Assembly: GCA_964432875.1 (NCBI GenBank)
Contig: CAYSPJ010000032.1
Location: forward strand, 1-44,169
Reading direction: 5' to 3'
Length of the DNA: 44,169 bases
From: JACJYE01 sp964432875
Lineage (GTDB): Bacteria; Bacteroidota; Bacteroidia; Chitinophagales; Saprospiraceae
In this document: positions 16,111-24,376 of the stretch, piece by piece
Layout of the letters: each line of letters begins with the position of its first letter
How positions within the stretch are numbered: position 1 is the stretch's first letter
Position numbers and translations under genes: made by a program
Notes under the pieces: generated by a model
Database searches by the model: none
Seen by the model: only the letters and a program-made list of their open reading frames with translations
Told to the model about the DNA's origin: nothing

Positions 16111-18972
16111 ATGCCAAAGAAAGACGCTGCCATACTCGATAAGCCAAGCCAGGAAGGGCTGAGGAACCACATTTTTATTAAGGGTGCCCGCTCCAACAAC
16201 CTCAAAGACATTAGCCTGAACATCCCCAAGAATAAATTGGTGGTCGTGACTGGCGTATCCGGCTCGGGCAAATCCTCGCTTACGATGGATACGCTCTTTG
16301 CTGAAGGGCAAAGGCGTTATGTAGAAAGCCTTTCTTCTTATGCCCGGCAATTTCTCATGCGCATGAAAAAGCCAGATGTGGATTATATCAAGGGCATCTG
16401 CCCGGCCATTGCTATCGAACAAAAAGTGAGCACGAGCAATGCCCGCTCTACCGTCGGTACCCTGACGGAAGTCTATGACTACCTGCGCATCCTCTTTGCG
16501 CGTATCGGCAAGACTTATTCGCCGGTCTCCGGGCAGTTAGTGAAAAAACATGAGGTGACGAATGTAGTGGATTATATCCAAAGCTTCGAACCGGGCGATA
16601 AGGTACAGTTGTTTATTCCCCTGCCCTATAAATACCACGACCGGTTGGTGAAGGCCGAGTTGGAATTGCTTTTACAAAAGGGCTATACCAGAATTCAGTC
16701 GGGCGGCCAACTACAGCAAATTGAAGAGGTACTCGAACAACAAGCCCCTTTCCTGAGCCGGAAGCTCGGCGATATCCGGGAGGAAGGGCTGCATATCCTG
16801 ATCGACCGTTTTATCGTCAAGCACGATGATGAGGAAAACCTCAAGCGCATCGCCGATTCGGTCCAGACTGCTTTTTACGAAGCAGAAGGGGAGTGCATGG
16901 TAGAAATCGTAGGCAAAGCAGCACATGAATTCAACAACCGTTTTGAACTGGATGGCTTGTCTTTCCCCGAGCCTTCGCCCCAATTGTTCAACTTTAACAA
17001 TTCCCTGGGTGCCTGCCCCACCTGTGAAGGTTTCAGTAAAGTGATGGGTATTGACGAGGATAAGATCGTGCCCGACAAAAGCAAGTCGGTTTATGAAGGG
17101 GCTATCGCCTGCTGGAAAGGCGAAAAATTTGGGCTGTGGCTGGACCGCCTGCTGGAAACCGCTCACTTGTTCGACTTTCCGGTGCATCGGCCCTTCCAGG
17201 ATTTGAGCCGCGAACAGCAGCGCCTGCTTTGGAAAGGCAACCAGCATTTCTGGGGAATCAATGCTTTCTTTGCAGAACTGGAAGAGAAAACCTATAAAAT
17301 CCAAAACCGCGTGATGCTGGCGCGCTACCGGGGCCGCACCACCTGCCCCACCTGTGAAGGCGGCCGGCTACGCCTGGAAGCGACCTATGTTAAAATAGCG
17401 GGCAAGAACATTACCGAGCTGGTGGAAATGCCTATCGATGAACTGCTCCGGTTTTTCCAAGGATTGGAGCTCAGCGATTTCGATGTCAAAGTTGCCCGGC
17501 GGCTGCTCCTGGAGATATCTACCCGACTGGAATTTATGTGCCAGCTCGGGCTGGATTACCTCACCCTCAACCGCTTGTCGGCTAGCCTCAGCGGCGGAGA
17601 AACTCAGCGCATCAACCTCACCCGCACGCTGGGCAGTAACCTCACCAGCTCTATGTATATCCTGGACGAGCCCAGCATCGGGCTGCATCCACGCGATACC
17701 GGCCGCTTGGTACAGGTGCTCAAGTCTCTGCGCAACTTGGGCAACACCGTCATCGTGGTTGAACACGAGGAGGACATCATCAAAAACGCTGACTATCTGG
17801 TCGATATCGGCCCGGCTGCCGGCATTCACGGAGGTGAAGTCGTCTTTGCTGGCCCTTACGAAACGATCCAGGATGAAGCCGCCGATAGCCTCACCGCCCA
17901 ATATATGAGCGGGCGCATGACAATACCCCTACCCCAAAACCGCCGCAAATCAGCCAACTTCATCCACATCAAAGGTGCTCGGGAAAACAACCTGAAAGAT
18001 ATTGATGCCAGCATCCCCCTCCACGCTATGACGGTAGTGACGGGGGTTTCCGGCTCCGGAAAAACTACCCTGGTCAAGCAGATACTCTATCCGGCGCTCA
18101 AAAAACATCTGGGCGAGAGCTATACACAAGCCCCAGGTTTATTTAAAGGGCTGGAAGGTAGCATTGCTTTGATTTCGCAAGTGGAGATGGTCAACCAAAA
18201 CCCCATCGGCAAATCCTCCCGCTCCAACCCCGTGACTTATGTCAAGGCCTATGATAGCATCCGCAAGCTGATGTCTGAACAGCCACTATCCCGCATCCGC
18301 GGCTTCAAGCCCAAGCACTTCTCCTTTAACGTTGACGGCGGCCGCTGCGACGCCTGCAAAGGCGAGGGCGAGCAAGTCATCGAAATGCAATTCCTGGCCG
18401 ATGTGCGGCTCGAATGCGAAGAGTGCCATGGCAAGCGCTTCAAGGAAGAAGTTCTGGAGGTGATGTACAAAGGGAAGAACATCCATGAGATATTGGAGAT
18501 GAGCGTAGAAGAGTCGCTGCAATTTTTTGCCGATGAAAAAGACATCACCAGCAGGATGCAGCCCTTGATGGATGTTGGGCTGGGCTATGTACACTTAGGG
18601 CAGGCCTCTAGCACGCTATCTGGCGGCGAAGCCCAGCGCGTTAAGCTGGCTTCTTTCCTGGGAGCTGAGCGCCCCAACGAACACGTCCTCTTTATCTTTG
18701 ACGAACCTACTACCGGCTTGCACTTCCACGATATCCGCAAGCTGCTCGACGCCTTGAATGCCCTGGTAGAAAACGGCCATACCGTGTTGATTGTAGAACA
18801 CAATATGGAGGTGATCAAATGTGCCGATTGGGTCATCGATCTTGGCCCGGAGGGAGGGAAGGACGGTGGGAATCTGGTTTTCCAGGGCACACCGGAAGGG
18901 CTGGCCAAGGTGGAAGGCTCTTTCACCGGGACCTTCCTGCGGGAGAAGCTTAGCTCGGGCCTATCCATTTAG
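16111..18972 (+). CDS. uvrA: Excinuclease ABC subunit A
   Basis: This 953-residue DNA-damage sensor works with UvrB in nucleotide excision repair. It has two ABC ATPase modules. The first has Walker A at residues 48-56 (GVSGSGKSS) and the signature LSGGETQR. The second has GVSGSGKTT, LSGGEAQR and DEPTTGLH. Zinc-binding pairs are visible as CPTCEGGRL and as CDACKGEG with CEECHGKRF. The zinc module before the first signature is partial: Cys302 and Cys305 (ACPTC) are present, but the partner Cys pair expected about 25 residues earlier is replaced by F-E-L-D-G-L. The ATG at 16111 gives the usual N-terminus; the longer frame to 16036 adds a Cys-rich leader with no counterpart. The stop codon lies inside a repeat unit. 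Confidence 0.95.
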   Translation: MPKKDAAILDKPSQEGLRNHIFIKGARSNNLKDISLNIPKNKLVVVTGVSGSGKSSLTMDTLFAEGQRRYVESLSSYARQFLMRMKKPDVDYIKGICPAIAIEQKVSTSNARSTVGTLTEVYDYLRILFARIGKTYSPVSGQLVKKHEVTNVVDYIQSFEPGDKVQLFIPLPYKYHDRLVKAELELLLQKGYTRIQSGGQLQQIEEVLEQQAPFLSRKLGDIREEGLHILIDRFIVKHDDEENLKRIADSVQTAFYEAEGECMVEIVGKAAHEFNNRFELDGLSFPEPSPQLFNFNNSLGACPTCEGFSKVMGIDEDKIVPDKSKSVYEGAIACWKGEKFGLWLDRLLETAHLFDFPVHRPFQDLSREQQRLLWKGNQHFWGINAFFAELEEKTYKIQNRVMLARYRGRTTCPTCEGGRLRLEATYVKIAGKNITELVEMPIDELLRFFQGLELSDFDVKVARRLLLEISTRLEFMCQLGLDYLTLNRLSASLSGGETQRINLTRTLGSNLTSSMYILDEPSIGLHPRDTGRLVQVLKSLRNLGNTVIVVEHEEDIIKNADYLVDIGPAAGIHGGEVVFAGPYETIQDEAADSLTAQYMSGRMTIPLPQNRRKSANFIHIKGARENNLKDIDASIPLHAMTVVTGVSGSGKTTLVKQILYPALKKHLGESYTQAPGLFKGLEGSIALISQVEMVNQNPIGKSSRSNPVTYVKAYDSIRKLMSEQPLSRIRGFKPKHFSFNVDGGRCDACKGEGEQVIEMQFLADVRLECEECHGKRFKEEVLEVMYKGKNIHEILEMSVEESLQFFADEKDITSRMQPLMDVGLGYVHLGQASSTLSGGEAQRVKLASFLGAERPNEHVLFIFDEPTTGLHFHDIRKLLDALNALVENGHTVLIVEHNMEVIKCADWVIDLGPEGGKDGGNLVFQGTPEGLAKVEGSFTGTFLREKLSSGLSI

Positions 18973-19017
18973 AGTTTGAGCGCAACACCGCGATCGGACT
19001 ATAAAGACAGACACTAT
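18968..19017 (+). repeat. Degenerate intergenic repeat, copy A
   Basis: The last 25 bases (18993-19017) match 19141-19165 at 24 of 25 positions, and the first 18 (18968-18985) match 19051-19068 at 16 of 18. The unit begins inside the uvrA stop codon region. Confidence 0.75.
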
Positions 19018-19029
19018 ATAGTGTCTGTC
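19006..19029. repeat. Perfect 24-bp palindrome
   Basis: Bases 19006-19017 are the exact reverse complement of 19018-19029 with no spacer. It is formed where the end of repeat copy A meets an inverted copy of the same end. Confidence 0.8.
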
Positions 19030-19050
19030 CATTTAGTCTAGTGTCTGGTC

Positions 19051-19165
19051 TTTAGAGTTCGAGAGCAAGGCTTGCGAAGACCCCAAAACCGGAGTTTACT
19101 GGCCGTAAATGAGGATTTTGGGGTCGAGCGTAACGCAGCTATCGGACTATAAAGACAGGCACTAT
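19051..19165 (+). repeat. Degenerate intergenic repeat, copy B, with an internal hairpin
   Basis: This longer copy has the same 5' and 3' ends as copy A but a 72-base middle (19069-19140) instead of seven bases. The middle contains an inverted repeat with perfect 10-bp arms at 19079-19088 and 19116-19125 and a shorter inner stem. The repeat provides the stop codon of the peroxidase gene on the minus strand (19162-19164). Confidence 0.7.
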
Positions 19166-20343
19166 TTAAACGGATCCGAGAATCGGCTGGCGGTGATGAG
19201 CGCCTCGTCCGTCAGCGTATGGAGGAAAGCCAGCAGGGCTGCTTTATCCTCAGCAGAAAGGTTGAGGCGGCGCGGGCCGCCGCCCGGCGTCTCTCTAAGG
19301 CGGTGGTCCAGGTTGGGGTGAGCCTGTAAGCCCGAATTGTAATGCTCGATCACTTCTTGTAGCGTAGCGAAGCGGCCGTCGTGCATATAAGGGGCAGTGA
19401 GGGCGATATTGCGCAGAAAGGGCACTTTAAACCTGCCGATATCGGAAGCTTTGTTGGTGATGCCGCTCATGCCAGGGTCGGCATAGGCCAAGTCCAGGCC
19501 ATTATTGGCAGCCTTTTCTGGTGAGATAGACATATTGGCGCCGTGGCAAGAAGAACAGTGTTGGATGAATAGGCTCTTGCCCAGGTTTTCCGCTGGGCTG
19601 AAATTGGGGAAATCGAGCGAGGCATTGCCATGGGCAGCAGCCATCCCGGCATCAAAGCGCGTCTGAGTAGAGGCGATGGAATTCATGAACTCCTGCAGCG
19701 CTTCAGTAATGAGGGTGGCGCGAACTTCTTCCGTACCGTAAGCTTTGCGGAAGAGCACGCGGTAGTAATCTTCCTTGGAAAGCCGCTGAGCCAGCTCGTT
19801 GAGGTCCATACCCATTTCGATATCGTCTTGCAGGGTTAGCGCGCTTTGTTCCTGAAGCGTGCGGGCGCGCTCGTCCCAGAAGAAAAATTGCTGTTGGTTG
19901 GGGGATTGCCCAAAGGAAGAGCCGCCTTCATATGAAGATTTGAAATTAGCCGTCGCGCCCAGCGCCAGGGAGTTGCGAGGGGTCAATTGCCCACTGAAAC
20001 CTTCGCTGAAGCGCCGGTTGTCAGAAAAGGCAAGCTCCTGGTGGTGGCAGGAGGCGCAGGAGACGCGCTGGTTTTGCGAAAGCTTAGTATCGTAAAACAA
20101 GACCCGCCCCAAGGTAGCCTTAGCATTTTGGATAGCTGGTGCCCTCATCCCCAGGTTTTCCATGTGCGCAGGCAGTTGAACCGCATAGCTGATGGCGTGG
20201 TTGGGCAAGTTTAACACTTCGGCAACAGCAGCGTATTCTACTTCGTCGTACAAGACCTGCCGCACTTCGATTTGGTCTTTGAGGCAGGAGGGAAGGATAA
20301 AGGCGAGCAAGGGGAGTGCGAAAAGCAGGGTGTTCTTTTTCAT
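19162..20343 (-). CDS. Di-haem cytochrome c peroxidase / MauG-family lipoprotein
   Basis: The 393-residue protein has two c-type haem motifs, CASCHH in the N-terminal half and CSSCHG in the C-terminal half, as in bacterial di-haem peroxidases that reduce hydrogen peroxide in the periplasm, and in MauG relatives. The stretch MHDGRFATLQEVIEHYNSG near the C-terminus is typical of the family. A lipobox ends at Cys20 (LPSC), so it should be lipid-anchored. It diverges from fabG. The true substrate, peroxide or a protein or small molecule, cannot be told from sequence. The stop codon is provided by an intergenic repeat. Confidence 0.92.
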   Translation of the reverse strand: MKKNTLLFALPLLAFILPSCLKDQIEVRQVLYDEVEYAAVAEVLNLPNHAISYAVQLPAHMENLGMRAPAIQNAKATLGRVLFYDTKLSQNQRVSCASCHHQELAFSDNRRFSEGFSGQLTPRNSLALGATANFKSSYEGGSSFGQSPNQQQFFFWDERARTLQEQSALTLQDDIEMGMDLNELAQRLSKEDYYRVLFRKAYGTEEVRATLITEALQEFMNSIASTQTRFDAGMAAAHGNASLDFPNFSPAENLGKSLFIQHCSSCHGANMSISPEKAANNGLDLAYADPGMSGITNKASDIGRFKVPFLRNIALTAPYMHDGRFATLQEVIEHYNSGLQAHPNLDHRLRETPGGGPRRLNLSAEDKAALLAFLHTLTDEALITASRFSDPFK

Positions 20344-20417
20344 AACGGAGTGTTTTTTAGTTTGTCTAACTGGGCTTCCTGATGAAACAACCTTAAAAGT
20401 ACGCCTTTATTGTCATT

Positions 20418-20451
20418 TTTGCAAAATATAACCTTTGTTTTTTTACCTTCG
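20418..20451 (+). promoter_or_regulatory. Candidate promoter of fabG
   Basis: TTTG at 20418-20421 is followed, after 22 bases, by TACCTTCG at 20444-20451, seven of eight matches to the -7 consensus. This lies 29 bases before the fabG ATG. Confidence 0.5.
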
Positions 20452-20479
20452 CCAGTCAAAACAAAAAAATCAGCTAAAG

Positions 20480-21223
20480 ATGAAATTACTTGCAGGAAAA
20501 ACAGCTTTGGTCACTGGCGGTTCCCGCGGCATTGGGGCGGCCATCGTAAAGCGCTTTGCTGAACAGGGTGCCGATGTGGCATTCACTTATCGCTCTTCGG
20601 CCGAGCAGTCCAACGCCCTGGCTGATGAACTGGGCGCGCTTGGCGTTAAAGCCCAGGCTTTCCATTCCGACGCCGGCTCTTATCAAGCAGCCGAAGAATT
20701 GGTCAAAGCGGTATTGGCATCATTCGGGAAAGTGGATGTCCTGGTCAACAACGCCGGCATCACCCGCGACAACCTGATGCTGCGCATGACTGAGGAGCAG
20801 TGGGATGAGGTGATGCTCAATAACCTCAAATCTATCTTCAACCTGACCAAACACCTGATGCGCCCCATGATGCGCAGCGGTGGCAGCATCATCAATATGA
20901 GTTCCATCGTCGGCATCACGGGCAATGCCGGGCAGGCGAATTACGCTGCCTCCAAGGCGGGCATTATCGGCTTCACCAAGTCCATCGCGAAAGAGATGGG
21001 CTCGCGCAATATCCGCTGCAATGCCATCGCCCCCGGTTTTATCGAGACAGATATGACCGATTCGCTAGACGACAAAGTCAAGGAAAGCTACTTGAGCAAT
21101 ATCCCGATGAAGCGCTTAGGTAGAGCCGAGGAAGTGGCAGATGTCTGCGTCTTCCTCGGCTCGGATTTATCCTCCTACCTCTCGGGGCAGGTCATCAGTG
21201 TCTGCGGTGCTCTGAATACCTGA
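20480..21223 (+). CDS. fabG: 3-oxoacyl-[acyl-carrier-protein] reductase
   Basis: The 247-residue cytoplasmic enzyme is a classical short-chain dehydrogenase that reduces 3-oxoacyl-ACP with NADPH in fatty-acid synthesis. The cofactor motif TGGSRGIG is near residue 13, NNAG follows, and the catalytic Ser (MSSIVG) and Tyr/Lys (Y-A-A-S-K) are in place. The PGFIETDMT motif after the active site is typical of FabG. The ATG at 20480 begins the normal N-terminus; an upstream frame extension to 20435 lies over the promoter. It stands alone rather than in a fab cluster, so a specialised SDR role cannot be excluded. Its stop is two bases from the end of the convergent gene. Confidence 0.9.
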   Translation: MKLLAGKTALVTGGSRGIGAAIVKRFAEQGADVAFTYRSSAEQSNALADELGALGVKAQAFHSDAGSYQAAEELVKAVLASFGKVDVLVNNAGITRDNLMLRMTEEQWDEVMLNNLKSIFNLTKHLMRPMMRSGGSIINMSSIVGITGNAGQANYAASKAGIIGFTKSIAKEMGSRNIRCNAIAPGFIETDMTDSLDDKVKESYLSNIPMKRLGRAEEVADVCVFLGSDLSSYLSGQVISVCGALNT

Positions 21224-21225
21224 GC

Positions 21226-21543
21226 TTAACGGACACCTTGAGCTAAAACACGGGCGATTTTACTGATTCGATCCAATTGCTGGAAGTCCAGGAAATAGAC
21301 GCAGCCGAAGATATTGTCTTCCCTGGCCAGCACCCGGGCATGGCAAAGCCGCTCGACTTGCCATTCGAGGAAATCCACGTCCAGCCCAGTATTTAGTACG
21401 AGGTCGAGAATCGTTGTCGGCTCGTCAGGCTGGAAACATTTGAGGATACAGGCATTGCTTTCCTCGCTCAGTGTTTCCAGCGCCAGGATGGCTTGCCCGA
21501 TTTTGCTTGTGTTTAGTGTTTGTGTAACATCCCAATAGTACAT
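21226..21543 (-). CDS. Hypothetical protein, possible winged-helix regulator
   Basis: I do not recognise this 105-residue protein by name. Its predicted order of helices and strands resembles a winged helix-turn-helix of the ArsR type: ALETLSEESNACILKCF, then EPTTILDLVLNTGLDVDFLEWQVERLCHARVL, then a two-strand wing with GCVYFLDFQQLDRIS. It has no signal peptide. It converges on fabG with only two bases between stops. A 12-base direct repeat lies on either side of its start codon (21516-21527 and 21555-21566), which would suit self-regulation, though chance cannot be excluded. Confidence 0.6.
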   Translation of the reverse strand: MYYWDVTQTLNTSKIGQAILALETLSEESNACILKCFQPDEPTTILDLVLNTGLDVDFLEWQVERLCHARVLAREDNIFGCVYFLDFQQLDRISKIARVLAQGVR

Positions 21544-21566
21544 AAATAAGCTTTGTGTTTGTGTAA
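21516..21566 (-). repeat. Pair of 12-bp direct repeats around the start of the winged-helix gene
   Basis: GTGTTTGTGTAA occurs at 21516-21527 and again at 21555-21566, 39 bases apart, flanking the ATG at 21543. It may be an operator pair or simply low-complexity GT sequence. Confidence 0.45.
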
Positions 21567-21960
21567 AAAGGGTTCCTTAAAGTTGTAGATAGCAGATAGC
21601 ACTGGGGGAGACAAAGCTTTTCAAAATGTTTAAGTGTGCTTTGGGAGATGGCGTTTGGCTTAAGTGCCTTAAGCGCTTGTTGCGATACTCTTCACCGTGA
21701 CAAGCCCAATGGGCATGAAAGCTCATTTTGAACTTGAATAACAGGCGATATACGGAGGTCTATTAAATATGTTTCAAAATACGAGGATTTATTTTGAATG
21801 AAGAGACAAGTGGGCGTTTGTCTAGAAATTAAACCGATGACAGGCGGGAAAAGGCGCCGGGGAAAGCCTATTTTTGTCTGGCTAAACCGATACTTCATCA
21901 CTAAGGGCCCGTCACAAAAGACGCTTAGCGTACTTTAAAAACCAGAAAATAGTAAAGCTT
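21544..21960. other. 417-bp gap between divergent genes
   Basis: The gap separates the winged-helix gene and the peptidase gene. It holds one of the direct repeats and a possible rightward -7 element. No believable ORF or RNA gene was found; a 69-codon minus frame at 21692-21901 has no recognisable features. Confidence 0.5.
21869..21876 (+). promoter_or_regulatory. Candidate -7 element of the C1 peptidase gene
   Basis: TATTTTTG fits TAnnTTTG exactly and lies 84 bases before the ATG at 21961. No TTG lies at the -33 position. Confidence 0.35.
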
Positions 21961-23520
21961 ATGGCAATTAGAATGGAAAAAGACGAACCCCGCAAGCAGC
22001 CCGGCGGCGGTGGGCAAAAGCAAACTGGCGGCTCAGGGGGCAGCTCCTTGATGCGCTGGTTGCCTTTGATCTTGTTTTTTGTGTTCAAGCGGCCCAAGCT
22101 GCTTATCCCCATCCTGCTGGTAGGCGCAGTGTGGTATTTTTTCCTTGGCGGGCAGGATATGTTGAGCGGAGGCGGGCAGGGCTATGAGGACGAGCCCAGC
22201 CACCAGTTTTCCTTGGGGGCTACTCTGGATGAGGAGGTTTATAGCCAGGCTCTGGCTTACGAGCCCTTGTCTTATGGCACGGCAGGGCAGGCAGCTCTGC
22301 CGCCGAAGGCCAGCCTGGAGCGCTATACGCCTCAGCGGCGGCACCAGGGCAGCCAGGGGTCTTGTGTAGGTTGGGCCAGCGCCTATGCCGCTGGTACTAT
22401 CCTGCAGGCTAAGGCTTCGGGGAAAGACCCCAATAGCACGGCCTTCAGCCCGGCTTATCTCTACAATCAGATCGCTTTATCAGATTGCCAAGGCGCCTAC
22501 ATGCTGGATGCGATGAAAACGATGCAACAGTATGGCAACCTGCCCTTTAGCCAATTCCGCTACGATGAGCGCACTTGCGCCAATCCCCCTTCGCCTTCTC
22601 AGCGGCAGGCCGGGCAGCAATACCGGATCCAGGGCTTCGACCGCCTGACCCGCAGCGCTTCAGATGTCAAGCCAGATCTGCTCGCCGTAAAGCAGCATGT
22701 CGCCCAAGGCTACCCTGTGGTCATCGGGATGATGGTGGGCGGGTCTTTCATGGCAGATATGGCCCGGCAGCGCCTTTGGCAGCCCAACCAGCGCGACTAC
22801 AGCATGCGCGGCTACAGCGGCCACGCCATGTGCGTCATCGGCTATGACGACCAAATGCAGGGTGGCGCTTTCCAAATCATGAATAGTTGGGGCGAAGATT
22901 GGGGCGATCGTGGGGTCTGTTGGGTCAAATACCGCGATTTTGACTATTTCGTCAAGGAGGCTTATGGCGTTTACCCCACTGCGACGGCTAAGGAGCAAAG
23001 CCAAATGGCGGTAGAATTCGGCTTGCTGGACGTTAATACTCAGAACATTATCGGCCTGGCAAAAAAGGATGAAATGGTTTTTCAGACCATTAAGCCCATT
23101 AAAAAAGGCGATAAGTTTAAAGTGCTCATCGCCAATTCAATAGAGTGCCATATTTACGTCTTCGGACAAGAAGCTGACGGCAGCAGCTACGTCCTGTTCC
23201 CCTATACCGAGCAGCATTCGCCCTATTGTGGCATCACGGGTACCCGCCTCTTCCCCCGCGACTATTCCATGGTGGCCGATCAGGTGGGAAACAAGGATTT
23301 CATTGCGGTGGTACTCAGCAAGGAGCCGCTCGATTTCAAACAGTTTAATAACCGCCTCAACGCCAGCCGCGCGGTCAATTACGCTGCCAAGTTGCGCGAA
23401 GTGTTAGGTAGTGACCGCATCACCAAGCTGAATTTCAAGCCGGCTAAAACAGTGTCTTTCCAGGCTGAGACGGAAGGGAAGAATGCGGTGGGGATGGTCA
23501 TTGAAATTGATAAGCAGTAA
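21961..23520 (+). CDS. Membrane-anchored papain-like (C1) peptidase with DUF4384-like domain
   Basis: The 519-residue protein begins with a short Gly-rich polar head, then hydrophobic segments near residues 31-42 and 46-63 that should anchor it in the inner membrane. The catalytic domain is of papain type: Gln132 and Cys135 in QGSQGSCVGWA, His288 in SGHAMCVIGYDD, and Asn308 in MNSWGEDWGDRG. The C-terminal part (about residues 345-480) resembles the DUF4384 domain, with FKVLIANSIECHIYVFGQ and LFPYTEQHSPYCGITGTRLFP. DUF4384 is found in several bacterial surface or regulatory proteins, but its role is unclear. The active-site triad is complete, so it is likely a working protease. Substrate unknown. 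Confidence 0.88.
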   Translation: MAIRMEKDEPRKQPGGGGQKQTGGSGGSSLMRWLPLILFFVFKRPKLLIPILLVGAVWYFFLGGQDMLSGGGQGYEDEPSHQFSLGATLDEEVYSQALAYEPLSYGTAGQAALPPKASLERYTPQRRHQGSQGSCVGWASAYAAGTILQAKASGKDPNSTAFSPAYLYNQIALSDCQGAYMLDAMKTMQQYGNLPFSQFRYDERTCANPPSPSQRQAGQQYRIQGFDRLTRSASDVKPDLLAVKQHVAQGYPVVIGMMVGGSFMADMARQRLWQPNQRDYSMRGYSGHAMCVIGYDDQMQGGAFQIMNSWGEDWGDRGVCWVKYRDFDYFVKEAYGVYPTATAKEQSQMAVEFGLLDVNTQNIIGLAKKDEMVFQTIKPIKKGDKFKVLIANSIECHIYVFGQEADGSSYVLFPYTEQHSPYCGITGTRLFPRDYSMVADQVGNKDFIAVVLSKEPLDFKQFNNRLNASRAVNYAAKLREVLGSDRITKLNFKPAKTVSFQAETEGKNAVGMVIEIDKQ

Positions 23521-23531
23521 GGGGCGCATTT

Positions 23532-23573
23532 GAAAGGGGGAGGCCGGAGCTTTTGCTCCGGCCTCCCCCTTTC
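23532..23573. terminator. Bidirectional hairpin between convergent genes
   Basis: Perfect 19-bp arms (23532-23550 and 23555-23573) enclose a TTTT loop. It lies in the 60-bp gap between the peptidase and the beta-barrel gene, in the position and form of a shared terminator. No long T-run follows on either strand. Confidence 0.8.
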
Positions 23574-23580
23574 CATTTCC

Positions 23581-24177
23581 TTAAAACTTGATGCCCGCGC
23601 TAATGGTCAGCATATTGTTGCGGCCTTCCGCATTTTTGAAGAAGTCGCTCATGCCGATTTCGTAGGAAGCATCGAGGGTGAGGAAGAGCAGGTCAACGCC
23701 TACGCCCATGTTGGCCCCCCAGGTAAAGGTGTTGAGCCGGTCGCGGTCAAAGGCGAAATCAGTCCTTTCCGTTACGCCGAGCACCATCGAAGGCACGACA
23801 CCTCCACGGAGGTGGATGCCCAGCAGGCCATTATCGCCTGTGATGCGGATGCCGAGGTTGATCGGCACTTTGAGGTTTTGGATCGTCGTTTCTTCTCGCA
23901 ATTTCAGATCGTCGGGCGCTTGTACCTCTTTGACGAGGCGGGCCGTATAGCTGTAGTAATGCGCGCCGGGGGCGAAGTAGAAGATGCCGTCGCCCATACG
24001 TAAATCCAGGCCGGCATTCCAGCCGACGCGGGCATCAGCGGTGATATCCTGTAGCTTTACGTCCAAAGCCGAGAAGTTGACCCCAACTTTGGGGTTCACT
24101 TTCACTTGGGTAAAGCCCGGCAGGGCAAATAGTGCGAGGGCGATAATCGCCAGGAAGGTTTTTGCAGATGGTCTCAT
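23581..24177 (-). CDS. Small outer-membrane beta-barrel protein
   Basis: The 198-residue product has a signal peptide (hydrophobic stretch near residues 8-20, cleavage near G-F-T-Q) followed by alternating polar/aromatic beta strands. It ends in a C-terminal Phe (ISAGIKF), the usual recognition end for barrel assembly. It resembles the PorT/OmpW-like outer-membrane beta-barrel proteins common in Bacteroidota. No catalytic motif is seen. It ends opposite the C1 peptidase gene with a shared hairpin between them. Its function is unknown. Confidence 0.8.
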   Translation of the reverse strand: MRPSAKTFLAIIALALFALPGFTQVKVNPKVGVNFSALDVKLQDITADARVGWNAGLDLRMGDGIFYFAPGAHYYSYTARLVKEVQAPDDLKLREETTIQNLKVPINLGIRITGDNGLLGIHLRGGVVPSMVLGVTERTDFAFDRDRLNTFTWGANMGVGVDLLFLTLDASYEIGMSDFFKNAEGRNNMLTISAGIKF

Positions 24178-24313
24178 GGATTTGATGTTTCGCTATTGAA
24201 CGTTGGCCCATTAAGCGTTCTTATTTGTACAGGCGTTAAAGTAAGTTAAGAGGGATGTTATAGAAATCTTATGGTTAACCGTTTAGCCGCTGGTCAATAG
24301 CGGTTGGAAGCTA

Positions 24314-24343
24314 TTTGAATTTACCACATTCTCTTTATCTTTC
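24314..24343 (+). promoter_or_regulatory. Candidate promoter of the PfkB kinase gene
   Basis: TTTG at 24314-24317 is followed, after 18 bases, by TATCTTTC at 24336-24343, seven of eight matches to the -7 consensus. The ATG is 34 bases further on. Confidence 0.5.
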
Positions 24344-24376
24344 GCCCCGATTGTCAATCCTCAACCAACAAGCCTT

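Noticed and set aside
21692..21901. A 69-codon minus-strand frame in the gap before the C1 peptidase gene
   Set aside because: No promoter, no recognisable motif and atypical composition; probably chance.
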